Assembly (NCBI GenBank): GCA_002711495.1
Contig: PARM01000016.1
Coordinates: forward strand, 22,988-29,256
Length of the DNA stretch: 6,269 nt
Reading direction: 5' to 3'
DNA from: Gammaproteobacteria bacterium
Lineage (GTDB): Bacteria; Pseudomonadota; Gammaproteobacteria; Pseudomonadales; Azotimanducaceae
The translations under genes were made by a program, and so were the position numbers. The notes beneath the pieces are model-generated. The model was not told the DNA's origin and searched no databases. It was given only the letters and a program-made list of their open reading frames with translations. Shown here in pieces: positions 1 through 5,776 of this stretch; position 1 is the first letter of the stretch, and the number at the start of each line of letters is the position of its first letter.

Positions 1-221
1 CTTTTGCTTAACAATATTTTTGAGAAGGATTTCACCAAATTCTCTTTGTCTACAACGATAAAGTCTACTCCTGGTATATCTCTAAATAGCTGATATTCAT
101 TTTTATTTATAACCCAAGAAATATTTGACTCAGGTAGGTTACGCTGCAGAGCTTGCACAATAGACAACGCATGGCAACAATCGCCTAATGCTGATAGCCT
201 TAATACACATATATTTTTCAT
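1..221 (-). CDS. ADP-heptose:LPS heptosyltransferase, GT9 family (OpsX/WaaC-like), N-terminal part
   Basis: Reading the minus strand from the ATG at 221-219 gives 73 residues open to the window edge, so the C-terminal three quarters of the gene is missing. The protein begins MKNICVLRLSALGDCCHAL, the glycine-rich N-terminal signature of glycosyltransferase family 9 heptosyltransferases (RLSAxGDxxHAL). It continues with the family pattern of a helix (VQALQRNLPES), a strand (ISWVIN) and a DIPGVDFIVVDK segment. These enzymes transfer L-glycero-D-manno-heptose from ADP-heptose to Kdo-lipid A, or to the first heptose, at the cytoplasmic face of the inner membrane. The neighbouring Kdo kinase gene favours an OpsX-type heptosyltransferase I, which in Haemophilus acts on a phosphorylated Kdo acceptor (recalled knowledge). 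The SD is poor: AGG directly abuts the ATG. The family is secure. Whether it is heptosyltransferase I, II or another GT9 member cannot be settled from this fragment. Confidence 0.85.
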   Translation of the reverse strand, partial: MKNICVLRLSALGDCCHALSIVQALQRNLPESNISWVINKNEYQLFRDIPGVDFIVVDKENLVKSFSKILLSK

Positions 222-250
222 CCTATCAGCTTAAAAAAAAAATATACTCT

Positions 251-967
251 ATGGCTACAAAAATTCTTCGAAACAAGAGGACCTTTATTATTCTGAATGA
301 GGATCTACCTGATATTAGTGAAAATATTTTCACTCATTTTGAAGATAATCAAGCATTGGAATCAGGCAGAAAGGAAGCTGGACGGGGAACGGTCACATTT
401 TTTAGAGACTGTCGATTGGACTTAGTCCATAAAACCTATAAACGAGGCGGATTAATTCGAAAACTTGTAACAAGTCATTATCTCTGGACGGGACTGACGA
501 AGACCAGGGCACACATAGAGTTTGATGGCTTAAAAAAAATGTTTGACTTGGGTTTGCCAGTTCCTAGGCCAATCGCTGCACGAATTATTCGAAAAGGCAT
601 TTTCTACAGAGCAGAACTGATAACACAGGAAATAGAGAAAGCAACGACCTTCGGAGAAAATCTAGCTGCAAAAAATCTATCATCGGACATGCTTAAAGAA
701 TTAGGCCTCGCGATCAAATCTCTCCATCGTGAGGGTTTCATGCATCCGGATCTCAACATTGAGAATATTCTCATTGGAAACTCGAAGAAGATTTTTTTTC
801 TAGACTTCGATCAGGCCCAGCCTTTGAAACAAAAAGAAATTCAGTTTGGGAGAGACATAGAAAGACTGAGACGCTCAATCAAAAAGTTTTGTTTAAAAAA
901 TGAAAGAGATTTCCCAGAAAGAGAGTGGCACATAGTGCTTGAGACCTATGGCAGTAACATCCTTTAA
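251..967 (+). CDS. kdkA: 3-deoxy-D-manno-octulosonic acid (Kdo) kinase
   Basis: A 238-residue protein of the Kdo/WaaP kinase family. It phosphorylates the Kdo residue of Kdo-lipid A with ATP during inner-core LPS assembly, on the cytoplasmic side of the inner membrane. Visible signatures are a glycine-rich loop (GRGTVTFF, residues 45-52), the KdkA hallmark YKRGGLIRKL (63-72), LPVPRPIAAR (102-111), a kinase catalytic loop HPDLNIENIL (165-174; D167, N172) and the metal-binding DFDQAQ (185-190) in place of DFG. The ATG at 251 gives the length usual for KdkA. The open frame extends upstream to an ATG at 188, but that would add 21 atypical residues and overlap the divergent heptosyltransferase gene by 34 bases. 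No SD is visible before 251. The leader is A-rich, with ten A residues at 233-242. The gene is divergent from the heptosyltransferase and convergent with the cupin gene, 17 bases away. Confidence 0.92.
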   Translation: MATKILRNKRTFIILNEDLPDISENIFTHFEDNQALESGRKEAGRGTVTFFRDCRLDLVHKTYKRGGLIRKLVTSHYLWTGLTKTRAHIEFDGLKKMFDLGLPVPRPIAARIIRKGIFYRAELITQEIEKATTFGENLAAKNLSSDMLKELGLAIKSLHREGFMHPDLNIENILIGNSKKIFFLDFDQAQPLKQKEIQFGRDIERLRRSIKKFCLKNERDFPEREWHIVLETYGSNIL

Positions 968-984
968 GAGACGTTGTGGACTGG

Positions 985-1872
985 TCAAGTCTTTATCAAG
1001 GCGAAATCTGGGTTAATTTCAAATGCAGCTACAAAGTCATATGATTTCGTTAAGTCACTGTTGTAACCGCCTTGCCAACCATGCCATCCGTATTTGACAG
1101 CACCATTGGATCTCAAGAGTGGCTTGTTCTTTTTTTCGTCAAGTTCGAAGTAGGGTCCATGCTCATCACCTTTGCTCATCGTATCTAGTTGAAGTATTTC
1201 ACCGGTTTCAGTGGCTTGAAACATCCCTCCTCGTCCAGTACCGGAATTAATGACCCAATGAACCTCTGCAAACGCTGGCATCTCCTCCGATGGCGTGCCA
1301 GCATGGTTATGAGTTGAGAGGTTTACCCCCTGACCACAGCTCCAGAAATTCACATATACAATCTCCTTGCCAGCTCTATTTAATAAGTGGAATCCATCCA
1401 TCATATGGCAGTCTTTTCCATCGAAGAAATCAGTGTAGCTTCCAAACTTTTCCTCAAACGACTTCCATTTCAATGCTTGAGAATTAGGTCCGAGGAAATT
1501 TAATTGGTTCATCTCAGTTAAGTTATCGAGTGCCTCATCATTCTCCAAAAGAACTGCGAAAAGTGCGCCCTTTGGACCAGCGGAAATCTTTTTTTCTTTA
1601 ACATTAGTATTCCTTATCTCAAAGGGTTCAGCGAAACAACCTAATGCGGGAGTTTCCAGTTTTCCTGTAATTACCTTGAGGTAAGTCTTACTCTCACTCA
1701 ACGTGAACGAGGTGCCAGATCCCATCAAAACAAAATAAAGCTTCATCCCAGAAAATTCCCAAGATTCAGAGATCTGAGTGTCTTTACCGCTGTCAGGATC
1801 GAAAATTAAGTCAAGACCACCTCTCTTCTTGTTGAATGTACTTAGAACGTTGACGTTTGCTTTTGGGTTCAA
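985..1872 (-). CDS. Cupin-fold, probably metal-binding protein; possible aldos-2-ulose dehydratase (AUDH)-type cupin
   Basis: A 295-residue protein without a signal peptide or membrane segment, so probably cytoplasmic. The C-terminal half carries a cupin-like metal site: STHNHAG (H188, H190), FAEVHWVINSGTGRGGM (E203, H205) and DEHGPYF (H238). The HxH...E...H set is what cupins use to hold Zn, Fe or Mn. The N-terminal half (about 40-115: KLYFVLMGSG, YLKVITGKLETP, ALFAVLLEN) also reads as a beta barrel but lacks the histidines, which suggests a bicupin with one metal-free barrel. The HNHAG...EVHWVxNGTGxGGM pattern recalls the cupin domain of fungal aldos-2-ulose dehydratase/isomerase, which dehydrates oxidised sugars such as 1,5-anhydrofructose. 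That is recall, not a search result, and the true substrate is unknown. The start is TTG, chosen because an AGGAGA lies 8 bases upstream and no in-frame ATG occurs near. The gene converges on kdkA and is divergent from the flavoprotein gene. Confidence 0.6.
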   Translation of the reverse strand: MNPKANVNVLSTFNKKRGGLDLIFDPDSGKDTQISESWEFSGMKLYFVLMGSGTSFTLSESKTYLKVITGKLETPALGCFAEPFEIRNTNVKEKKISAGPKGALFAVLLENDEALDNLTEMNQLNFLGPNSQALKWKSFEEKFGSYTDFFDGKDCHMMDGFHLLNRAGKEIVYVNFWSCGQGVNLSTHNHAGTPSEEMPAFAEVHWVINSGTGRGGMFQATETGEILQLDTMSKGDEHGPYFELDEKKNKPLLRSNGAVKYGWHGWQGGYNSDLTKSYDFVAAFEINPDFALIKT

Positions 1873-1880
1873 TCTGAGAA

Positions 1881-1886
1881 TCTCCT
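1881..1886 (-). promoter_or_regulatory. Strong Shine-Dalgarno fixing a TTG start
   Basis: On the minus strand AGGAGA lies 8 bases before the TTG at 1872-1870. This is close to the ideal 16S complement at ideal spacing. It is the main reason for accepting TTG as the start codon of the cupin protein; the next in-frame ATG (residue 43) has no comparable site and would remove the first barrel strands. Confidence 0.75.
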
Positions 1887-1989
1887 GGTGCTATCTTGAA
1901 ATTAAAAAGAGGAGGCAACAAATAGTCAAATACTGCGCAGAAAAATGCCAACTTTCGGTAAATGAATTTTCTTCGTCTAAACCGCAAGT

Positions 1990-2031
1990 CTTTGGTTGAA
2001 ATCTGCTAGACTCCAAGGTCTCTTACCAAAG
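1990..2031. repeat. Nested inverted repeat upstream of the flavoprotein gene
   Basis: The arms CTTTGGT (1990-1996) and ACCAAAG (2025-2031) are perfectly complementary. Inside them a second pair, AGAC (2008-2011) and GTCT (2018-2021), encloses a 6-base loop. If transcribed, this would form a bulged hairpin ending 20 bases before the ATG at 2052. If not transcribed, it could be a protein-binding site in the 179-base divergent region. No T-run follows, so it is not a typical terminator. The rest of 1873-2051 shows no convincing sigma-70 promoter, tRNA or small gene to me. Confidence 0.35.
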
Positions 2032-2051
2032 GATTTAGGTTCTGACAAAAT

Positions 2052-2678
2052 ATGAGGATTTCTAATCTACAGCAACTGCGAGAGATCTATGGAGAAGCGC
2101 ATCCAGCAACCGCAGGAAAAAAATCGGCGACCCTTATCGAAAAATCGATAGATTTTATAACTAAATCTCCCTTTATTATTTTGTCCACCGCCAGTGCGGC
2201 GGGGGTCATCACCTGTTCTCCAAAAGGAGACGCTCCGGGATTTGTCTATGTGCAAGATAAAAAAACAATTTTTATCCCAGACAGACCAGGGAATAAACTT
2301 ATTGATGGACACAAGAATATCATAGAAAATCCGCACATAGGGCTAATTTTCTTTGTGCCAAACACAAGAGAAACACTAAGAATCAATGGCAATGCTGAAC
2401 TCCGAAATGACCACGAGTTGCTCAATAGATTTGAGGCGCGAGGGAGGCCTGCCTCTTTAGTTACAAAGATTACGGTAGAGGAAAGCTTCTTTCACTGTGG
2501 GAAAGCTATTATTCGCTCAAATCTTTGGAATCCAGATTCGTGGGAGGCACCAAAGAAAATCTCTTTTGGAGAAATGCTCGTCGGCACCAATGAGAACAAA
2601 AAAAAGGGGTTGATCGAAAAAGCGAAAGCAAAGTTTATTGATATCGCAATAGAGAACGATTACAAGAAAAACCTTTGA
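2052..2678 (+). CDS. FMN-dependent PPOX-type flavoprotein (pyridoxamine 5'-phosphate oxidase-like split barrel)
   Basis: A 208-residue cytoplasmic protein of the pyridoxamine-phosphate-oxidase superfamily. It fits the subgroup I know as the DR2398/MSMEG_1061-type PPOX flavoproteins. Diagnostic segments in order: SPFIILSTAS (39-48, first barrel strand), SPKGDAPGFV (56-65), FIPDRPGNKLIDG (74-86), NPHIGLIFFVPN (93-104), ETLRINGNAEL (107-117) and FFHCGKAIIRSNLW (146-159). The PDRPGN and ETLRINGxA stretches contact FMN in relatives. The family is thought to reduce or bind small electrophiles or cofactors, but the physiological substrate is unknown. It is not PdxH itself, because the pyridoxal-phosphate-binding C-terminus is absent and the motifs differ. 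Length matches the family. The SD is weak (AGG at 2037-2039, 12 bases from the ATG). It stands alone on its strand, convergent with gpmA 58 bases downstream. Confidence 0.85.
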   Translation: MRISNLQQLREIYGEAHPATAGKKSATLIEKSIDFITKSPFIILSTASAAGVITCSPKGDAPGFVYVQDKKTIFIPDRPGNKLIDGHKNIIENPHIGLIFFVPNTRETLRINGNAELRNDHELLNRFEARGRPASLVTKITVEESFFHCGKAIIRSNLWNPDSWEAPKKISFGEMLVGTNENKKKGLIEKAKAKFIDIAIENDYKKNL

Positions 2679-2688
2679 TGGCCAATCT

Positions 2689-2709
2689 CAATCGATCAAC
2701 ACTCGATTG
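2689..2709. terminator. Small hairpin between convergent genes, possible weak bidirectional terminator
   Basis: CAATCGA (2689-2695) and TCGATTG (2703-2709) form a perfect 7-base-pair stem with a 7-base loop in the gap between the convergent flavoprotein and gpmA genes. An alternative pairing is CCAATC (2682-2687) with GATTGG (2705-2710). Neither strand has a T-run right after the stem, so intrinsic termination is doubtful. Position between two converging stop codons is the main argument for the call. Confidence 0.3.
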
Positions 2710-2736
2710 GATAGATCAGGCAAGTCCCCCTCGTCG

Positions 2737-3360
2737 CTAGTGCTCTTCGCTACGCAGAAATACCCCGTTATTTTTAACACGGTAGATAATAGGCTCACCT
2801 GTTCCTATTTCTAATTTCACAATTTCCTCAGGCGAAATATTTTCGATATGCATCATCAACGCTCTTAAAGAATTGCCATGAGCGCAAATTAGAATATGCC
2901 TGTTCTTTAGAAGATGTGGTTTTATGTCACTCAAAAAAAACGGTATCACCCGGTCTGCAGTATCCTTAAGACTCTCACCTCCGGGCGGCGGAATGTCAAA
3001 AGACCGCCGCCAAATCTTAACCTGTTCCTCTCCCCATTTTTTTCTAGAATCATCTTTATTAAGCCCCGCAAGATCACCGTAATTTCTCTCGTTTAAGGCG
3101 GGATTCTCCAGAGTCTTTAGTTCGGCTTGACCAAGTTGAGTCAAAATAAGTTCTCCAGTCTTTTGAGCTCGAATGAGTTTGGACGTGAAGTGTAAATAAA
3201 AACTTATTCCGAGACGGCTTATTTTTTTACCTGCTCCGATTGCTTCGTCTTCTCCTAGTTTCGTGAGGGGAGGGTTTTTCCACCCAGTGAATAGATTCTT
3301 TTGATTCCATTCGCTTTGCCCGTGCCTCACAAGCACCAGATAAGGTAACTGATCGCTCAT
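2737..3360 (-). CDS. gpmA: 2,3-bisphosphoglycerate-dependent phosphoglycerate mutase
   Basis: A 207-residue histidine-phosphatase-superfamily enzyme that interconverts 3- and 2-phosphoglycerate in glycolysis and gluconeogenesis in the cytoplasm. The active site is complete: [10 protein letters not shown] (10-19) with phosphorylated H13 and R12, NLFTGW (22-27), R64 in [25 protein letters not shown] (88-102) with acid-base E91, a [14 protein letters not shown] phosphate-binding stretch (117-130) and [10 protein letters not shown] (159-168) with H161. The ERNYG and PPPGGES motifs mark it as GpmA rather than a general phosphatase. It is the short form, about 207 residues against about 250 in E. 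coli, a size known from alphaproteobacteria and others; the shortening follows WRRSFD, before the second His motif. The ATG at 3360 has an AAGGA SD 8 bases upstream. It lies 15 bases downstream of apt on the same strand, so it is probably cotranscribed. Confidence 0.93.
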   Translation of the reverse strand: MSDQLPYLVLVRHGQSEWNQKNLFTGWKNPPLTKLGEDEAIGAGKKISRLGISFYLHFTSKLIRAQKTGELILTQLGQAELKTLENPALNERNYGDLAGLNKDDSRKKWGEEQVKIWRRSFDIPPPGGESLKDTADRVIPFFLSDIKPHLLKNRHILICAHGNSLRALMMHIENISPEEIVKLEIGTGEPIIYRVKNNGVFLRSEEH

Positions 3361-3368
3361 TGTACTTT

Positions 3369-3373
3369 TCCTT
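3369..3373 (-). promoter_or_regulatory. Shine-Dalgarno of gpmA directly after the apt stop codon
   Basis: On the minus strand AAGGA sits 8 bases before the gpmA ATG (3360-3358) and only 2 bases after the apt TGA (3378-3376). Ribosomes terminating on apt would cover this site, which favours reinitiation or coupled translation of gpmA. Confidence 0.65.
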
Positions 3374-3375
3374 TT

Positions 3376-3921
3376 TCATTTGTAAGTTACGAGGACTTCT
3401 AAGCTATAGCCTGCCTCTAGAATGCGTTGACTCCCACCAAGTAGCGGTAAGTCAATCACTGCCACAAATAATATATTCGGTCTCTCTATCTCGAAGTGGT
3501 CCGACAAAAGATCGCAACAAGCTAAAGCGGTCCCGCCAGTCGCAACTAAATCGTCAATAACCAGAATTTTATCTTTTTCGGTTATTTGACTATTTTTTTG
3601 AATCTCGATCGAGGTGCTCCCGTATTCGAGATCAAAGCTTCTTGAAAAGCTCTCATGCGGCAATTTCCCAGGTTTCCTTGCTAACACAAGAGGTAATTTA
3701 AGATCTAGGGCTACAGGAGAAGAAAAAATGAAACCTCGGCTCTCAATGCCTACAATCAGATCAGGTTCAAATCTCCTCGAGATGTCCGCTATTGGTTCAT
3801 AGGCTTTTTTTAATGCGACCGGGTTTTCTAATAAGCTCGTGATATCCCTATATTTAACACCCTTAATCGGAAAATCTTCGACACACCGGATATGTCTCTT
3901 AATGTCGAGAGGGTCATCCAT
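3376..3921 (-). CDS. apt: Adenine phosphoribosyltransferase
   Basis: A 181-residue type I phosphoribosyltransferase that makes AMP from adenine and PRPP in purine salvage; cytoplasmic, usually a dimer. Visible landmarks are the N-terminal adenine-side segment FPIKGVKYRDITSLL (17-31), the GIESRGF loop (58-64), the RKPGKLP flexible-loop start (82-88), EYGSTSIEI (99-107) and the PRPP-binding signature ILVIDDLVATGGT (119-131) with the paired acids D123-D124. Length matches bacterial Apt. The ATG at 3921 has an AAGGA SD 6 bases upstream (3928-3932). Gene gpmA follows 15 bases downstream. The 89 bases upstream, before the kinase-methyltransferase stop, probably hold the promoter, though I cannot point to a good -35/-10 pair. 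Confidence 0.95.
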   Translation of the reverse strand: MDDPLDIKRHIRCVEDFPIKGVKYRDITSLLENPVALKKAYEPIADISRRFEPDLIVGIESRGFIFSSPVALDLKLPLVLARKPGKLPHESFSRSFDLEYGSTSIEIQKNSQITEKDKILVIDDLVATGGTALACCDLLSDHFEIERPNILFVAVIDLPLLGGSQRILEAGYSLEVLVTYK

Positions 3922-3960
3922 TCTATTTCCTTAAATTCTCGTCTTAATATTGATTCGGCC

Positions 3961-3987
3961 AAAAAATCTCTGTTATTGTAACAACAG
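3961..3987 (-). terminator. Weak stem-loop with T-run downstream of the kinase-methyltransferase gene
   Basis: Read on the minus strand, CTGTT (3987-3983) pairs with AACAG (3974-3970) around an 8-base loop. Three bases later comes a run of six T (3966-3961). This is the shape of an intrinsic terminator placed 23 bases after the stop codon at 4011-4013, but the stem is short and AT-rich. A competing fold uses TGTTA/TAACA around a 3-base loop (3971-3983), which could instead be an operator for the apt-gpmA pair. Confidence 0.35.
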
Positions 3988-4010
3988 TGATTAAAGGAAA
4001 TGGTTCTTTT

Positions 4011-5726
4011 TTAGTGAAAGTCCAGGCTCTTAATTACAAAGCTGAGATCTCTCGAATCGTTGGTGGGGCTTGTCGAGTAGCTCGTTAATATTTCGAGACT
4101 CAGCTCATCTCTGCTCGGGAACTGGGCTTGTGCCTCAATGACGAAAAAACCTCCCTCTACTTCTTTAGAACAAATTTCTTGTCCTTCAAGGGAAATACTA
4201 ACCGAGGCGGAGGGGAAATCCTCAGGACGCCAACCCTCTAATCTAAACTTATGGAATTCTTGGACGGGTTTTAACTTTGCTACGAATCTGGGACCAACCC
4301 ATCTGTCATCCCAATAACCATCGCCTTTTGAAACCGGAAGCATACCTGTCAAAGGGAAAAGATCAAAGTCTGCAGTTTTCTCTGGTCCACTCCTCCTGCG
4401 CACCAAAGATTCAATTTTTTTTATCAGTTTTCTGACTTGGATTTTCTTTGATTGCAAAAACGAGGTAGATACATTTTTCAATAAAGTGTCGACTCTTCCT
4501 CTAGCCATAGGTTTTTTCTTGAAACCCACAAAAATATCTCTCCAAATACCTCCTTCTCCAGCTGGGTGAAATTCTATCTGTGAAAATTTGCCGAACGATT
4601 CCATAAGATTCATCACCCATTGCCTATCGATTTCCGAGGGCCTGTCCTTAATCTTCATTCTGTAAATGTCTTCAGTTGTATACCCCATCTCAACGATACA
4701 AATTGAGCTAGTTTTTTCAAAAATCCGCTGGAAACATTCCATTCCCGCTTCATACCCTCTCTGATCCATCACCCACTGAACAGTTGCGAAGGTACTAACT
4801 ACATCATAGGTCTTATCGGATGTCCTGAGAAAGTCCAGCAAATCTTGGCATTTATAGTCAATAGCTTGCCCTTTCGAAAACGCGACTTGGTTGGCCCAAA
4901 GGATAAAATGCTCAGCGACATCAACCCCATGAGATCGGAAACCTTGTTCTGCCATACCATGAGAAAAGAAACCTGAACAGCAACCAAGATCAATAAAAGC
5001 TGGCTGTTTGACAGGGTCAGACAACTTCTCCTGAACTGAATCTGAGCGGGCAACGGCATCTAGAATTATATCGAACCTAGCCGGACAGTCATTTCGGACA
5101 AGTTTCCAACCGTACATATCAATGCCAAAAAAAGGTTGATATGTATGGAGTTCTCCAGGGAAAGGCTCCGATTCCTGGACAAGCTTTAGCAGTTTTTTCT
5201 CCTCGTCTTTCATCCGAGCATGATAACACCGATCACAAAGATGAGCTGGATACGTAAGATCCTTAGAATACATAACACGAGTCGCATTTCGTTTCTGACA
5301 CGAGCACATAACCTCTAATTTCTTTAGATCGTATTGAGCGCCATTAAGCGCCTGGAGTTGCATCTGGGAGGGAGTGCCAACCAATATATCCACTCCTCTT
5401 TCAGATGCATCGAGCCAAGCGGGAACAATTTTAGGATTAAAATATTGAGCCTCGTCAAATGCTATCAACGTACCCGCCACTTGTTCGGCTAACAACTCAC
5501 AAGCCTCAGCCGTTCCGATTACTCGATCGATCGGGAACTTTTTAGTACTGTCCCGACACCCCATCATCCCACCCTCTCGAACGTTTGGCCTTCTTGTAAG
5601 CTCTTCGTGCTCATTGGATAGAACTAGCATCACCCTGTCTCCAAATGATCTTCTTCGATCCATTTCAGAAATAATGGCCTTAGTCTTTCCAGACGCGGGC
5701 AATCCTTCGTAGACTTTAAGGCCCAT
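4011..5726 (-). CDS. Three-part fusion: thymidine-kinase-like P-loop/zinc domain, SAM methyltransferase, C-terminal beta-rich domain
   Basis: A 571-residue protein with no signal peptide or membrane segment. Residues 1-172 look like a type II (TK1-family) thymidine kinase: Walker A GLPASGKT (8-15), Walker B LIAFDEAQYF (87-96; E92 is the expected catalytic acid), GVDILVGTPSQ, then a zinc-ribbon-like set C141, C143, C164, C167. Residues about 195-402 form a class I methyltransferase, with SAM motif FIDLGCCSGFFS (244-255), acidic GVDVAE (267-272; D269) and a YDVVSTFATVQWV strand (307-319). A basic linker (about 403-450) leads to residues 465-571, with GYWDDRWVGPRF near its start and NDSRDLSFVI near its end. 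This resembles beta-sandwich tails of cell-surface glycosyltransferases and methyltransferases (recalled resemblance). The role is unknown; modification of a nucleotide-linked or surface sugar is a guess. The ATG at 5726 has only a weak GAG SD. It lies 50 bases downstream of the CDF gene on the same strand, possibly cotranscribed. One uninterrupted frame argues against a frameshift artefact. Confidence 0.72.
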   Translation of the reverse strand: MGLKVYEGLPASGKTKAIISEMDRRRSFGDRVMLVLSNEHEELTRRPNVREGGMMGCRDSTKKFPIDRVIGTAEACELLAEQVAGTLIAFDEAQYFNPKIVPAWLDASERGVDILVGTPSQMQLQALNGAQYDLKKLEVMCSCQKRNATRVMYSKDLTYPAHLCDRCYHARMKDEEKKLLKLVQESEPFPGELHTYQPFFGIDMYGWKLVRNDCPARFDIILDAVARSDSVQEKLSDPVKQPAFIDLGCCSGFFSHGMAEQGFRSHGVDVAEHFILWANQVAFSKGQAIDYKCQDLLDFLRTSDKTYDVVSTFATVQWVMDQRGYEAGMECFQRIFEKTSSICIVEMGYTTEDIYRMKIKDRPSEIDRQWVMNLMESFGKFSQIEFHPAGEGGIWRDIFVGFKKKPMARGRVDTLLKNVSTSFLQSKKIQVRKLIKKIESLVRRRSGPEKTADFDLFPLTGMLPVSKGDGYWDDRWVGPRFVAKLKPVQEFHKFRLEGWRPEDFPSASVSISLEGQEICSKEVEGGFFVIEAQAQFPSRDELSLEILTSYSTSPTNDSRDLSFVIKSLDFH

Positions 5727-5776
5727 CTAAACCAACTCGATTTGAAAATAGTCTGTAAAAAAATATAAGGAGAAAG

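Noticed and set aside
188..250. Upstream in-frame ATG for the Kdo kinase
   Set aside because: It would add 21 hydrophobic, AT-rich residues not typical of KdkA and overlap the divergent heptosyltransferase coding region by 34 bases; the start at 251 gives the usual family length.
1778..1999. Plus-strand open frame of 73 codons
   Set aside because: It lies mostly antisense to the 5' end of the cupin gene and in the intergenic region, has no SD and no recognisable protein pattern.
2004..2012. Extended -10-like TGcTAGACT upstream of the flavoprotein
   Set aside because: No acceptable -35 hexamer at 16-18 bases, and it falls inside the inverted repeat; not strong enough to call a promoter.
2067..2336. 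Minus-strand open frame of 89 codons
   Set aside because: It is antisense to the well-supported PPOX flavoprotein and encodes a low-information sequence; a shadow of that gene.
4799..5059. Minus-strand open frame of 86 codons in another frame
   Set aside because: It sits inside the methyltransferase domain, whose own frame carries the SAM motif without interruption; no sign of a frameshift.
4011..5726. N-terminal domain as a Zot-like phage assembly ATPase
   Set aside because: Zot proteins share a P-loop and a DEAQ-like motif, but the four cysteines after the core and the CDRCY ending fit the thymidine kinase zinc region better; there is also no membrane segment.
5727..5776. T-run on the minus strand after the CDF stop as a terminator
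   Set aside because: Seven T are present (5763-5757) but no stable hairpin precedes them, so read-through into the fusion gene remains likely.
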